64,000 nucleotides of DNA from Coriobacteriaceae bacterium (GTDB taxonomy: Bacteria > Actinomycetota > Coriobacteriia > Coriobacteriales > Coriobacteriaceae). The position numbers were made by a program, and so were the translations under genes. Below, in pieces: positions 1 to 9,862 of this stretch. The notes below the pieces were generated by a model. It worked only from the letters and a program-made list of their open reading frames with translations. It made no database searches and was not told the origin of the DNA. The DNA lies in the NCBI GenBank assembly GCA_902399975.1, contig CABOHA010000001.1, positions 273,397 through 337,396 on the forward strand, in the 5' to 3' direction. The stretch's first letter is position 1. Each line of letters starts with the position of its first letter.

Positions 1-1169
1 TGAGCGTACGTGGCGCCAATCTTGGGGTTGCGCGCACCTACAAAGGCGAGCACGCCCGGCACGCGGCGCAGGTACTCCGAAAAGTCCTCGCCCGAAAGCG
101 TGCCGCGGTAATGTCCCTCGCCGGCGGGGCCCAGGCATTTGAGTACGGCCTGGCGGCAGCGCTCGCTCGATGCGGCTTCGTTTTCGACTTTGTAGTTGGC
201 GATGGTGTAGTCGGTGAGCTTGGCTTCGGCGCCCAGGGCTGCCGCGGTATGCTCCACGATGCGGCGCATGAGCTCCGGCATTTCCTCGTGGGTCGAGTCG
301 CCGTAGGTGCGCACCGTGCCGGCGAGGTAAGCCGTGCCGGCGATAACATTGCGCGCGGTGCCGCCATGCAGCTCACCGACGGTGATAACGGCCGGCTCGT
401 AGGGGCTAATCTCGCGCGAGACGATAGTCTGCAGTGCGTTGACGATCTCAGCGGCAACCATAACGGCGTCGTGGCCGCGCTGGGGCATAGCGCCGTGGCA
501 CGAGGTGCCGCGGACGTCGATGCGGAACCAGTCGGTATTGGCCATGCGCGGACCGGGCTCGCAGCTTACGGTGCCGGCGTCAACCTCGCTCCAGATATGC
601 GCGGCGTAGGCACCATCGACGCCGTCGAGCACGCCCGTGCCGATCATGAGCTTGGCGCCCTGGCCGTTTTCCTCGCTGGGCTGGAAGACGATGCGGACTT
701 CGCCGTGGATGTCGTCGGTCATATGGCGCAGGATTTGCAGCGTGCCGAGCATCATGGCGATGTGGCAGTCGTGGCCGCAGGCGTGCATGCAGCCTTCGTT
801 GACGCTGGCGAACTCCTCGCCGGTCTGCTCGGTGACGGGCAGGGCGTCGATGTCGGCGCGCAGCAGGATGCGGCGGCGTGGCGTGCCGTCCTCGCGATAG
901 GCGTCGGGCGCGGTGCCGCGAAGGGTCGCCACAAGGCCCGTCTTAAGGGGACGCTCGTAGGGGATATTCATGGCGTCGAGCTGGTTGGCGATGTCAGAAG
1001 TCGTGCGCTCCTCGGCAAGGCTCAGCTCCGGGTGCTTATGGAAGTGGCGGCGCTGCTTGATGATATAGGGTTCAAACTCTGCGGCGATATCCTGAATGGC
1101 TGCGGTGACGTCGTCAGCCGCTCGTACCTCGGTTGCCGCCATAATCTGCTGTGCCTTGGTCTTCGTCAT
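1..1169 (-). CDS. M20 family amidohydrolase (N-acyl amino acid/hippurate hydrolase type), C-terminus cut by window edge
   Basis: Metal-dependent M20 peptidase-family amidohydrolase; members remove acyl groups from N-acylated amino acids or short peptides in the cytoplasm. The minus strand from ATG at 1169 runs 389 codons without a stop to the window edge, so the last few dozen residues are outside. Visible family motifs are HPELS (about residue 50), RADIDALPVTEQTG (about 115) and the metal ligand block HACGHDCH (about 142). An AAGGAG ribosome binding site lies about 9 nt upstream of the ATG. It is divergent from the amidohydrolase at 1332. The substrate cannot be read from the sequence. Confidence 0.88.
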   Translation of the reverse strand, partial: MTKTKAQQIMAATEVRAADDVTAAIQDIAAEFEPYIIKQRRHFHKHPELSLAEERTTSDIANQLDAMNIPYERPLKTGLVATLRGTAPDAYREDGTPRRRILLRADIDALPVTEQTGEEFASVNEGCMHACGHDCHIAMMLGTLQILRHMTDDIHGEVRIVFQPSEENGQGAKLMIGTGVLDGVDGAYAAHIWSEVDAGTVSCEPGPRMANTDWFRIDVRGTSCHGAMPQRGHDAVMVAAEIVNALQTIVSREISPYEPAVITVGELHGGTARNVIAGTAYLAGTVRTYGDSTHEEMPELMRRIVEHTAAALGAEAKLTDYTIANYKVENEAASSERCRQAVLKCLGPAGEGHYRGTLSGEDFSEYLRRVPGVLAFVGARNPKIGATYA

Positions 1170-1331
1170 GGTCGATTTGCTCCTTGCTGTGCCATCGCGC
1201 AATTCGTACAAGCTCTCTCCAGTATGCCACCTGCCACTTGGCCTGGCAAAGATGCCGTTTGCCGCTTGGCGTTTTGTAACAGGGGCGGGGGAGTACACTC
1301 GGGAGTGTTGAAATTCCTGCCAGAGACGGGG

Positions 1332-2975
1332 ATGCCCATGCAACATATCGATCGGATTATCCGCTCCAAGAACGTCTTTACCGCGCAAGACGGTATCGAT
1401 ACCGCCCGCGAGCTGGCGATTGCCATTGCAGGCGACCGTATCGTCGCGGTCGGTGCGCCCGATGACGTGATTGCCGCCGCTCCTGCCGCCACGTCGGTTA
1501 TCGACTACGGCGAGCAGTTTGTCTGCCCCGGTTTCCATGACGCTCATCTGCACTTCTTCCATACCTCGGTCGGTTCCTCGCCGTACATGCTCATGGATAT
1601 GGGCACGTCCGAGGCGGCGCTGGTACAACACGCGCTTGAGTTTTCCCAGGACCTGCCCGACGACGCTTGGGTTGTAACGCAGGGTTGGCGCGACTACCGC
1701 TGGGACCCGCCCGAGCATCCCACTAAGGCGTCGCTCGATGCGGCATTTCCCGATCGTCCCTGCGTTATGTACTCGGGCGACGGGCACACGCTGTGGCTCA
1801 ACAGCCGCGCACTCGAGGCGCTCGGCGTTACGCGCGACAGCGAGCCTCCGGTGGGTGGCAGTTACGACAAAGATGCAAATGGCGAGCTTACGGGTATCGC
1901 CCACGAGGCGGCTGCTATGCAGCTGCTGCCGCGCTGCCTGGAGTGGCTGGGCGAGGACCGCATCGCGAGCGCTTACGCCGACCAGATGAAGCGTATGGCC
2001 GAGCAAGGCATCACCTCAATCTGCGATATGTCGCTCATGCCCATGCCGGGCTGCGACTTTATTCGCGACGATGTTTACGAGAAGCTACAGGCCTCCGGCA
2101 AGCTGGGCATCCGCGCCCATCTGTTTCCCACGCTGCTGGATGACCAGTCGCGCTTGGAAGAACTCCAGACCCGCTACGCGAACAACGCGCTGCTCTCGGC
2201 GCCAGGCTTTAAACAGTTCTTCGACGGCGTGTCGAGCGAGCATACCGCATACCTCACTGAGCCCTATACCAACCCGCGCTTCCCGGGCGACCAGGGCCGC
2301 CTGACGGTCCCTGTCGAGCGTATGCGCAAGTTGGTTTTGGCGGCAGCCGAGCGTGACCATACCGTGCGCATCCACGTTATCGGCGACGGTGCCATCCATG
2401 CCGCACTCGATATCTTTGAGGAGGCGGCAGAGCTCTACGGCTTGCCCCAGCACGGCCACAATACGCTTGAGCACCTGGAGAATCTGCTGCCTCAGGACAT
2501 CGATCGTCTGCGCAAGCTCAACGTCATTGCCTCGAGCCAGCCTTGCCACATCACGCTCGACCCGGGTGGCCCGGAGCGCGACCTGGGCCTGGAACGCAGC
2601 CGCATCATGTGGCCGTTCGCAACTTATCAGCAGCGCGGTATCCGTCAAGCTTTCGGTACCGACAGCCCCATCACGGCCGTTACCAGCATGAACGTGCTCT
2701 ACACGGCTATCACACGCCAAGATCCCCGCAGCCACTGGCCCGAGGGCGGCTGGCTGCCGAGCGAGCGTATCGACGCGGCAACGGCCCTGCGCAGCTACAC
2801 GCTTGGCAGCGCGTACGCAGCGGGCGACGAGCAAAACCTCGGCAGCCTAGAGCCCGGCAAATACGCCGACCTGGTAGTCCTGGACCAAAACCCGCTCACC
2901 ATCGACCCCCAAGAGCTGCAAGCCACCAAGGTTCAGGCCACCTACCTGGCGGGCAACTTAATCTACGAGCGCTAA
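1332..2975 (+). CDS. Amidohydrolase family 3 protein (YtcJ-like)
   Basis: Predicted cytoplasmic metal-dependent amidohydrolase of the YtcJ/AMIDOHYDRO_3 group, 547 aa. It has the family layout: an N-terminal beta-sandwich segment, the HxH metal site in GFHDAHLHF near residue 68, a TIM-barrel body with IHVIGDGAI, and the late FGTDSPI aspartate motif followed by a composite C-terminal segment (GKYADLVVLDQNP). The open frame extends far upstream, but that part is only antisense of the M20 gene, so the start is placed at ATG 1332 (or 1338), where the family N-terminus begins. Physiological substrates of YtcJ-like enzymes are poorly defined and none is claimed here. Confidence 0.87.
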   Translation: MPMQHIDRIIRSKNVFTAQDGIDTARELAIAIAGDRIVAVGAPDDVIAAAPAATSVIDYGEQFVCPGFHDAHLHFFHTSVGSSPYMLMDMGTSEAALVQHALEFSQDLPDDAWVVTQGWRDYRWDPPEHPTKASLDAAFPDRPCVMYSGDGHTLWLNSRALEALGVTRDSEPPVGGSYDKDANGELTGIAHEAAAMQLLPRCLEWLGEDRIASAYADQMKRMAEQGITSICDMSLMPMPGCDFIRDDVYEKLQASGKLGIRAHLFPTLLDDQSRLEELQTRYANNALLSAPGFKQFFDGVSSEHTAYLTEPYTNPRFPGDQGRLTVPVERMRKLVLAAAERDHTVRIHVIGDGAIHAALDIFEEAAELYGLPQHGHNTLEHLENLLPQDIDRLRKLNVIASSQPCHITLDPGGPERDLGLERSRIMWPFATYQQRGIRQAFGTDSPITAVTSMNVLYTAITRQDPRSHWPEGGWLPSERIDAATALRSYTLGSAYAAGDEQNLGSLEPGKYADLVVLDQNPLTIDPQELQATKVQATYLAGNLIYER

Positions 2976-2993
2976 TATTCATGCCGTACCGTT

Positions 2994-3045
2994 AAACGCG
3001 GCTCGGGCAGCATATTTTGGGATGGCGCTCGAGCCGCGTTTGTTT
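2994..3045 (+). terminator. Stem-loop terminator after the amidohydrolase
   Basis: A 12-bp perfect stem, AAACGCGGCTCG (2994-3005) with CGAGCCGCGTTT (3030-3041), starts 18 nt after the stop codon and is followed by a short T-rich tail. Confidence 0.7.
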
Positions 3046-3053
3046 GCCGATGG

Positions 3054-3579
3054 GGGTTCGTTAGGAGCGTCCCCTCTCTGCTGGATTTGGGCGCAGGGTG
3101 GAAGCGCTGCTGCTCCGCGCGCTCAATTGGGATATCAGCGATGCTTTCTCTTAGCGTTTTGCATACTTCCAGTTGCAGATTGCAAAAAAAGTTGAGATGT
3201 TCTTTCCGGTCCTGATGTACCCCCGCCTGGGCCGTGCAAAAAATGGAGTATTCAGCACCGTGAGCTTTGCCGGTGCCGCTGCAGTCGGGTGGCATTGCGG
3301 AGATCGACGTCATTTTGGGGTCCGGTGCGGCGCGAGGCACGCTTTTTTGTCCTGACGGGGTTTGCCCGTCGACCCAAATCGCCGGTCAAAGGCGTTCTTG
3401 GGACCAATATGGTGTGTCCGGCGCGTATGCAGCCGTCCTGGCCTGCTGAAAACTCCCAAAAATGCACGCTGCTCCCCAGGGGACCCGTGCGCGCAGCGAA
3501 AACCATGCACATGTCGCTGTCCGCATCGCCATTTTGCTGCACTGACTTTTCTGAATACCGGGCCCGAGATTGGTCAACC
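3054..3579. other. Intergenic stretch without a convincing gene
   Basis: About 525 bases between the amidohydrolase and the convergent sulfatase. No frame has a recognisable domain. The minus strand stays open from about 3580 to 3252 with a protein-like composition (for example MCMVFAARTGPLG, VHFWEF) but no ribosome binding site and no family match I recognise. It could be a gene remnant or a repeat; I do not call a gene. Confidence 0.4.
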
Positions 3580-5643
3580 CTAGGCTCCCGGAGCTGCGTT
3601 GGGGTCGGTTTCGTTGGCGGCCGCCTGCTTATGGGTGGCAAAGACCGAGCCTTCGTGGTCGAAGAGCTTACGATATTGCATGCGGTCCAGGCGATCGCGC
3701 GCATTAGCGGTCTTGGCGGGAACGTACTTGGCCTCGGCTGTATACCAAACGCCGTGCGCATCCTGCGCCCCCACCACGTTTATCGCCGGCATGTGCGCTC
3801 GGTTTTGCAAGCGTGCGCGTTGGTAGGCGGTGAGCGGGGCACCGATGGCATTGAGTGCGAGTGCGCCGACGTTATTGATGCTTGTGTTGAGTTCCCCACT
3901 CGTTTGTGCGTTGCCGGCGACATCGTAGTTCGCCCAGACCACATAGCGTGTCTGCCAGATGCGCTCGGTATGGGTGGCATCGTCCTCATCGGTAAAGTAG
4001 AGGTCGTTGTAGCGGTCGGTGAAGAACGGCTGGTGGTCGCCGTACATCACCACGACGACGGGGCGGTCGAGATCACGCAGCTTTTCCAGAAAGGCGGCGA
4101 AGGCGGCATCGGACGCTTCCATGAGCGAGCAGTATTCATTGGTCCAGGTGATAACTTTGTCGGACACACCTTCGACGGCAAGGTGCAGTTGCTGGTCGGT
4201 GGGCACCAAGCCCGTGTCATAGGCGGAGTGGTTTTGCATCGTCACGTCGTGGATGAAGATCGGCTGGTCGCTCTGCTTTAGTACCTCGAGGCACTTGTCG
4301 TAGGTGGCGGCGTCGGTGACCTTGCGGCAGAGCTCGGGTGCGCCGGCGAAGTCCTCGATCGAGAGGAACTCGTCGAATCCCATGTCCGCGAAGACGTTCT
4401 CGCGATTCCAGTTGGTGGCGTGGTTGGGGTGCATGGCCACGGTGCGATAGCCGAGTCTCTTGAACTGACGGGCGAGGTTCTCGCTCGGGGCCAGGTTGTA
4501 GCTCATGAACGGGTAGACGCCAGCGCCCAGGAATGCCATGGAGTGTCCGGTTAAGAACTCGAACTCGCTGTTACAGGTGCCGGCACCGAAGGCGCTCGTG
4601 TAGCTCACTCCCTGCAGAAGCGCGTTATCGATGGCTTTGAAGCGCTCGGGCCCCTTATAGCCACAGCCCAGTTCGTTAAAGATTGAAAGGTCGGCGAAGG
4701 ACTCGTTCATGATGCAGATGACTGAGGGCTTGAGCTGGTCAAACTGTTCGACGGCAGCGGCACGGGAGGGGTCGGCGATGCCGTTCGTGCCCGCGTTCCA
4801 GCGCGCGGCAAGGCGCTTGATGATCGCCGAGGCCTCACCGCTCTTGTAGTGCTTGGGTTTAGGCGGCACCATTTTTTGCGCGCTCGAAATAAAGGTGGGG
4901 AGAAACCCCTGACTGTAATAGCTTTCGAGGGGCTTCCAGGTATGAAGCTTGATGCCCAAGGTGTCGTAATAGCTGATGAAGGCCTGCGCCCCCAGTGCGG
5001 CTCCGGCAACAAGTGCGGTACGACGGTCGACGGAGAGGGGGAGTTTGGATTTGGTTGCGACTGGATGCTCCCTCGGCGCTGTCGATGTCCCCTCGGTTGC
5101 CGGAGACGCCTTTGAGTCCTTCGATTTCAAAGACGCAGACATCGCATGGTCGATGGACTCGGGGGACGTTTCCGATGCGCGGCGCGGCGGTCGCCCACAT
5201 GCATCACGCGGAATGAGGACGATAAGCGCGATTCCCAAGGCCGCGGCAGCAAGCCCCATGAAGCAGAAAGTGCTGAGCTCATAGGTGTAGCTGCCGGCGA
5301 CCGTCGCAGCGGTCGAGAGGGCGAACAGGTCTCCGGGTTGGATGGGCATCGATTTGAACGTGATTACGAAGTGCTCGGCGATACCGATGCTGGCGAGCGC
5401 AACGATGCCAACGATTGCGGGGGTCTTACGGCGGTGCGGCAGATAGAACAACAGGCACAAGAAGCAGAAGATGAGCAAAAGCTCCAAAAGTGCCGGTCCG
5501 GCCTGCATCTTCCATAGTTCATGGTTGGAGGGCAGCTCGAGGGCGAGCATCGAGCATATCGATGCGCCGCCGATCGTTGCCAGCGTACGGGGGTAGGGAT
5601 GGTCGGTCATCCAGCTTTTCAGATCCTTCATGCTCATCTTCAT
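3580..5643 (-). CDS. LTA synthase-like membrane sulfatase (alkaline phosphatase superfamily)
   Basis: Membrane-anchored, extracytoplasmic transferase of the LtaS/sulfatase superfamily; family members move glycerol-phosphate or similar groups onto cell-envelope glycopolymers. The 687-aa protein has five hydrophobic segments (about residues 22-38, 49-68, 75-95, 125-145 and 206-226), with a polar 60-residue linker between the fourth and fifth, then the sulfatase domain. Key motifs are MNESFAD (312-318), GAGTCNSEFE (353-362, with Thr356 in the nucleophile position) and VVVVMYGDHQPFF. Start ATG 5643 has a GGAGTAAGGA ribosome binding site. The exact polymer is unknown, so no ltaS symbol is assigned. 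Confidence 0.85.
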   Translation of the reverse strand: MKMSMKDLKSWMTDHPYPRTLATIGGASICSMLALELPSNHELWKMQAGPALLELLLIFCFLCLLFYLPHRRKTPAIVGIVALASIGIAEHFVITFKSMPIQPGDLFALSTAATVAGSYTYELSTFCFMGLAAAALGIALIVLIPRDACGRPPRRASETSPESIDHAMSASLKSKDSKASPATEGTSTAPREHPVATKSKLPLSVDRRTALVAGAALGAQAFISYYDTLGIKLHTWKPLESYYSQGFLPTFISSAQKMVPPKPKHYKSGEASAIIKRLAARWNAGTNGIADPSRAAAVEQFDQLKPSVICIMNESFADLSIFNELGCGYKGPERFKAIDNALLQGVSYTSAFGAGTCNSEFEFLTGHSMAFLGAGVYPFMSYNLAPSENLARQFKRLGYRTVAMHPNHATNWNRENVFADMGFDEFLSIEDFAGAPELCRKVTDAATYDKCLEVLKQSDQPIFIHDVTMQNHSAYDTGLVPTDQQLHLAVEGVSDKVITWTNEYCSLMEASDAAFAAFLEKLRDLDRPVVVVMYGDHQPFFTDRYNDLYFTDEDDATHTERIWQTRYVVWANYDVAGNAQTSGELNTSINNVGALALNAIGAPLTAYQRARLQNRAHMPAINVVGAQDAHGVWYTAEAKYVPAKTANARDRLDRMQYRKLFDHEGSVFATHKQAAANETDPNAAPGA

Positions 5644-5661
5644 CGTCTCTGTTCCTTACTC

Positions 5662-5900
5662 CTAGTTCAGCGTCTTCACGAGCTTCTCCAGGTTGTCGTT
5701 CATGATGGGTGGGTAATCCTCGCCGGCTTTAAGCTGTTTGTCAGTGAGCCCCTCGACGGGGTCGAGCTGGACGCATTGTCGTCAGAAGCGGCGAGAGCAA
5801 AGACCGCACTTAAAAGGGGCATATATGCCGCCGCCATGGGGCCACGGTGACGAATAGGACGCCGCTTGGGATGGCGACGGTAGATTCGGTTGTCCATAGA
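5662..5900 (-). pseudogene. Decayed remnant of a metal ABC transporter substrate-binding protein (ZnuA/AdcA-like C-terminus)
   Basis: In the minus frame ending at the TAG at 5664-5662 the last 36 codons read like a ZnuA/AdcA C-terminus: LDPVEGLTDKQLKAGEDYPP followed by IMNDNLEKLVKTLN. In that frame a TGA occurs just upstream, and no open frame continues. A different frame upstream has a signal-peptide-like segment (MAAAYMPLLSAVFALAAS). The fragment directly follows the HDC-motif gene, which in other Gram-positive genomes often neighbours zinc-uptake genes. The assignment to the metal-binding family is by recalled resemblance, so moderate only. Confidence 0.45.
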
Positions 5901-5995
5901 TTGCTTCTGAATTGAAAACGGCTGCGTCGGGGTGCCGACGGCCGAAGGCGATGCCGCTGTGGCACGCGGTAGCTATTTGATTCAATTGGGAGCCG

Positions 5996-6364
5996 TTAAT
6001 CGTCCAGACGGACCCTGAGGGATAATAGGGTGACCGGGGCATATGAAGATCGCTCGGTGCCGATGACGGCTAGGGCGGAGATCAGCAAGAGGGTGATGAA
6101 CGATGTCGCGCCCACGGGGACGGTGTCACCGCCACGGGCGATCGACAGATTGCCGGCGAGCTCGGCGCAGATGGTGCAGCCCGCGCCGGTGCAGTCATGA
6201 TGCAACTCATGGGCGGTTGCGATGGGGGAGAGGATGGTTACCGCGAGAAGGGCGAAGACGAGAGCCAGGGCGAGCAGGCGAGTGCGAACGGGCGGCATGG
6301 AGTCGCGTGCATCGCGATTCGGTGCTATATCTCGCCATGCCGAGGTGCTCAGCTCATCGGTCAT
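5996..6364 (-). CDS. Small HDC-motif membrane protein, probably linked to metal uptake
   Basis: 122-aa protein of unknown function. It has an N-terminal signal/TM segment (LLALALVFALLAVTILSP), an external motif HHDCTGAGCTICAEL with histidines and a C-x5-C-x2-C cysteine set able to bind metal, a second TM segment, and the C-terminus LLSLRVRLDD. This layout matches a family of about 100-aa Gram-positive proteins often encoded beside zinc ABC transporter genes. ATG 6364 is chosen because GGGAGG stands 6 nt upstream; the frame is open further upstream without a ribosome site. Its normal partner seems lost (see the remnant just downstream). Confidence 0.6.
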   Translation of the reverse strand: MTDELSTSAWRDIAPNRDARDSMPPVRTRLLALALVFALLAVTILSPIATAHELHHDCTGAGCTICAELAGNLSIARGGDTVPVGATSFITLLLISALAVIGTERSSYAPVTLLSLRVRLDD

Positions 6365-6499
6365 CTGCCCTCCCTTCCTCTCATCTGGGCATATTTCATC
6401 TGGAGGATTGTAGTCTTGAGAAGCTGATTCACAAAGTTGCCGCGCTAAAACTTCATGCTTTCCGGTCCGCCTTGGGGCTGCGCATAAGTTATCCTCCGA

Positions 6500-6647
6500 C
6501 ATTCAGAAAATCTAAGTGCCAAAAAATAAGATTTTTTGACTCCGTGTTGTATAACCCGCCATTCGTGGGTACCATTCAACGCGTACGCAAACAAAAAGGG
6601 TTAATTCGCGTGGCATAACCACGCGGCCCAAAAAGGAGGAGACAAGC
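6500..6647 (+). promoter_or_regulatory. Upstream region of groESL
   Basis: Contains an AT-rich stretch with TTGTATAAC (6547-6555) as a possible -10 region and a small hairpin CGCGTGG/CCACGCG (6607-6625) in the leader, ahead of the AAAAAGGAGGAG ribosome site. I see no HrcA-type CIRCE element (TTAGCACTC with its inverted partner), so the heat-shock control mode is unclear. Confidence 0.35.
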
Positions 6648-6941
6648 ATGTCGTCTTTGAAGCCGCTTGCAGATCGTGTTCTGGTCAAGCCCGACGAGGC
6701 CGAGCAGAAGACCGCTTCTGGTCTGTATATCGCCAGCAACGCTCAGGAGAAGCCGCAGCGCGGCACCATCGTTGCCGTTGGCGCCGGCAAGGTCAACGAC
6801 AAGGGTGAGCGCATCCCCATGGACGTCAAGGAAGGCGACGTTGTCATCTACGGTAAATTCGGTGGCAACGAGGTCAAGGTCGACGGCGAGAAGTATCTGC
6901 TGATGCGCGCCGACGACATCTACGCCGTCGTCGAGGCCTAA
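6648..6941 (+). CDS. groES: Co-chaperonin GroES
   Basis: 97-aa Hsp10 that caps the GroEL ring during ATP-driven protein folding in the cytoplasm. The sequence follows the family from end to end: LKPLADRVLVKPDEAEQKT at the start, GLYIASNAQEKPQRGTIVAV for the mobile-loop region, VVIYGKFGGNEVKVDGEKYL, and the terminal LLMRADDIYAVVE. A strong AAGGAGGAG site precedes ATG 6648. groEL follows 98 nt downstream, so the pair is probably one operon. Confidence 0.97.
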   Translation: MSSLKPLADRVLVKPDEAEQKTASGLYIASNAQEKPQRGTIVAVGAGKVNDKGERIPMDVKEGDVVIYGKFGGNEVKVDGEKYLLMRADDIYAVVEA

Positions 6942-6973
6942 GCCTCAGCCGGAATCGCACGATTCGTCTTTGA

Positions 6974-8677
<1,704 letters not shown>

Positions 8678-8707
8678 GGCCGACAAGGTCTAGAACTCCC
8701 ACCGGGG

Positions 8708-8844
8708 ATCCGGGGGCGTGACGGGGGCTTCTCTCCGGAACGTCCTCGGACATGCAAAGAGGCTCCGCATCGCGCTTCGCGCTGCGGAGCCTCTTTGCGT
8801 CCTGCGGAATGTTCCGGAGAGAAGCCCCCGTCACGCCCCCGGAT
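8708..8844. repeat. 137-bp near-perfect inverted repeat (giant hairpin) downstream of groEL
   Basis: The outer arms ATCCGGGGGCGTGACGGGGG (from 8708) and their complement ending at 8844 continue through CTTCTCTCCGGAAC. A 12-nt internal mismatch follows, then a perfect inner stem GCAAAGAGGCTCCGCA around a small loop. It starts 31 nt after the groEL stop. It can act as a transcription barrier for groESL or be a mobile palindromic element. There is no T-tract. From its end to the riboswitch (8845-9079) I see no gene. Confidence 0.8.
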
Positions 8845-9079
8845 TCCCTGCGTTTACGGCCTTGAGGTCGGCGGGCGGAGGAGGACGTGGTTGTGGGGGA
8901 TGCGTGTCCCGGTCGCTGTTTCGCGGCTCTGCCGCGAAAGGCGCGCTACTTTGGGGCGGATGGAGGACGTGATTGTTGCGCTAACTTGTCCCTACCGCAT
9001 TTCTGGAGCGTTTCCCCACCACAAATTACCCTTGGCATACTTGCGCGAACGATTGCTCGTGCTACACTTGCAATTGCTG

Positions 9080-9256
9080 TTTCAGGGCGGGGTGAAATTC
9101 CCCACTGGCGGTAAATCGGGCGGTGTCAAAGGGGCGCCGTGGCGCAGGCGAGATGCCTGCGGCCGAGCCGAGGAGTCCGCGACCCGTGTGTGCGTTGGTT
9201 CGCATGCCGGCTGAACTGGTGAGATTCCAGTACCAACGGTTAGAGTCCGGATGAAA
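9080..9256 (+). promoter_or_regulatory. FMN riboswitch (RFN element)
   Basis: Conserved RFN blocks appear in order: GGGCGGGGTGAAATTCCCCA, CTGGCGGTAAA, GAGTCCGCGACCC, CTGGTGAGATTCCAGTACC and CGGTTAGAGTCCGGATGAAA. The P1 helix is closed by TTTCA (9080-9084) and TGAAA (9252-9256). Its 3' edge abuts the ribosome site of the riboflavin transporter gene, which favours control of translation start when FMN binds, rather than attenuation. Confidence 0.95.
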
Positions 9257-9271
9257 GAGGCAGGTGATCTT

Positions 9272-9862
9272 ATGTCTGAACAGTCGCAGCATATCCATTT
9301 TGAGAACACGAATAGGTGGAGCACCAAACAGCTCGTTACCATGGCGTTGATGTGCGCCTTGGGTGCCCTGTTTATGTACGTGCAGCTGCCCATCCTTCCT
9401 TCGGCGCCGTTTTTGACCTATGACCCGTCGCTGGTGCCGGCGATGGTGTGTGGGTTTGCATATGGCCCCGGTGCCGGTACTGCTGTTGCCGCCATGGCGA
9501 TCGTTATCCATGCGCTCACTACGGGCGACTGGGTCGGCGCGCTTATGAACCTGGTTGCCACGCTGGGCTACATTCTGCCCGCGGCTATCGTCTACCAGAA
9601 GATGCATACCTATAAGGGTGCCGTGATTGGCCTAGCGCTCGGCGTCATTGCCGCTACGGCGTTGTCTATGGTCGCAAACCTTACCATTGGTGTTTGGTTC
9701 TGGTATGGCTCGGTCGATGTGATCGCCCCGCTCATGATTCCTGCCGTGCTGCCGTTCAACCTCATCAAGACCGTGCTCAACTCGGTGTTGACGCTGGCGG
9801 TGTACAAGGCGGTCTCTAATCTCATTACGCCCAAGAAGGACCAGGTCAAAGGCCGCGCATGA
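9272..9862 (+). CDS. ribU: ECF transporter S component for riboflavin (RibU)
   Basis: 196-aa integral membrane substrate-binding subunit of an energy-coupling factor importer, with about six hydrophobic segments (first at LVTMALMCALGALFMYV). Riboflavin is inferred from the FMN riboswitch directly upstream. ATG 9272 is chosen: the earlier in-frame ATG at 9251 lies inside the riboswitch P1 helix, while AGAGGCAGGTG stands at the right distance before 9272. It overlaps the ATPase gene by 4 nt (ATGA), and the ATPase and EcfT genes follow, so a complete ECF system is encoded together. Confidence 0.88.
   Translation: MSEQSQHIHFENTNRWSTKQLVTMALMCALGALFMYVQLPILPSAPFLTYDPSLVPAMVCGFAYGPGAGTAVAAMAIVIHALTTGDWVGALMNLVATLGYILPAAIVYQKMHTYKGAVIGLALGVIAATALSMVANLTIGVWFWYGSVDVIAPLMIPAVLPFNLIKTVLNSVLTLAVYKAVSNLITPKKDQVKGRA

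Noticed and set aside
111..2975. A single 954-codon plus-strand frame
   Set aside because: Its first 400 codons are merely antisense to the M20 gene and show no protein family; only the part from 1332 is a recognisable amidohydrolase.
6400..6647. CIRCE/HrcA operator before groES
   Set aside because: I looked for TTAGCACTC and its inverted partner and found none.
8718..8972. MTGASLRN-type small proteins on both strands after groEL
   Set aside because: They arise from the self-complementary 137-bp hairpin and are therefore mirror artefacts.
9251..9271. Upstream ATG as the ribU start
   Set aside because: It lies in the P1 helix of the FMN riboswitch and has no ribosome site; ATG 9272 has one.
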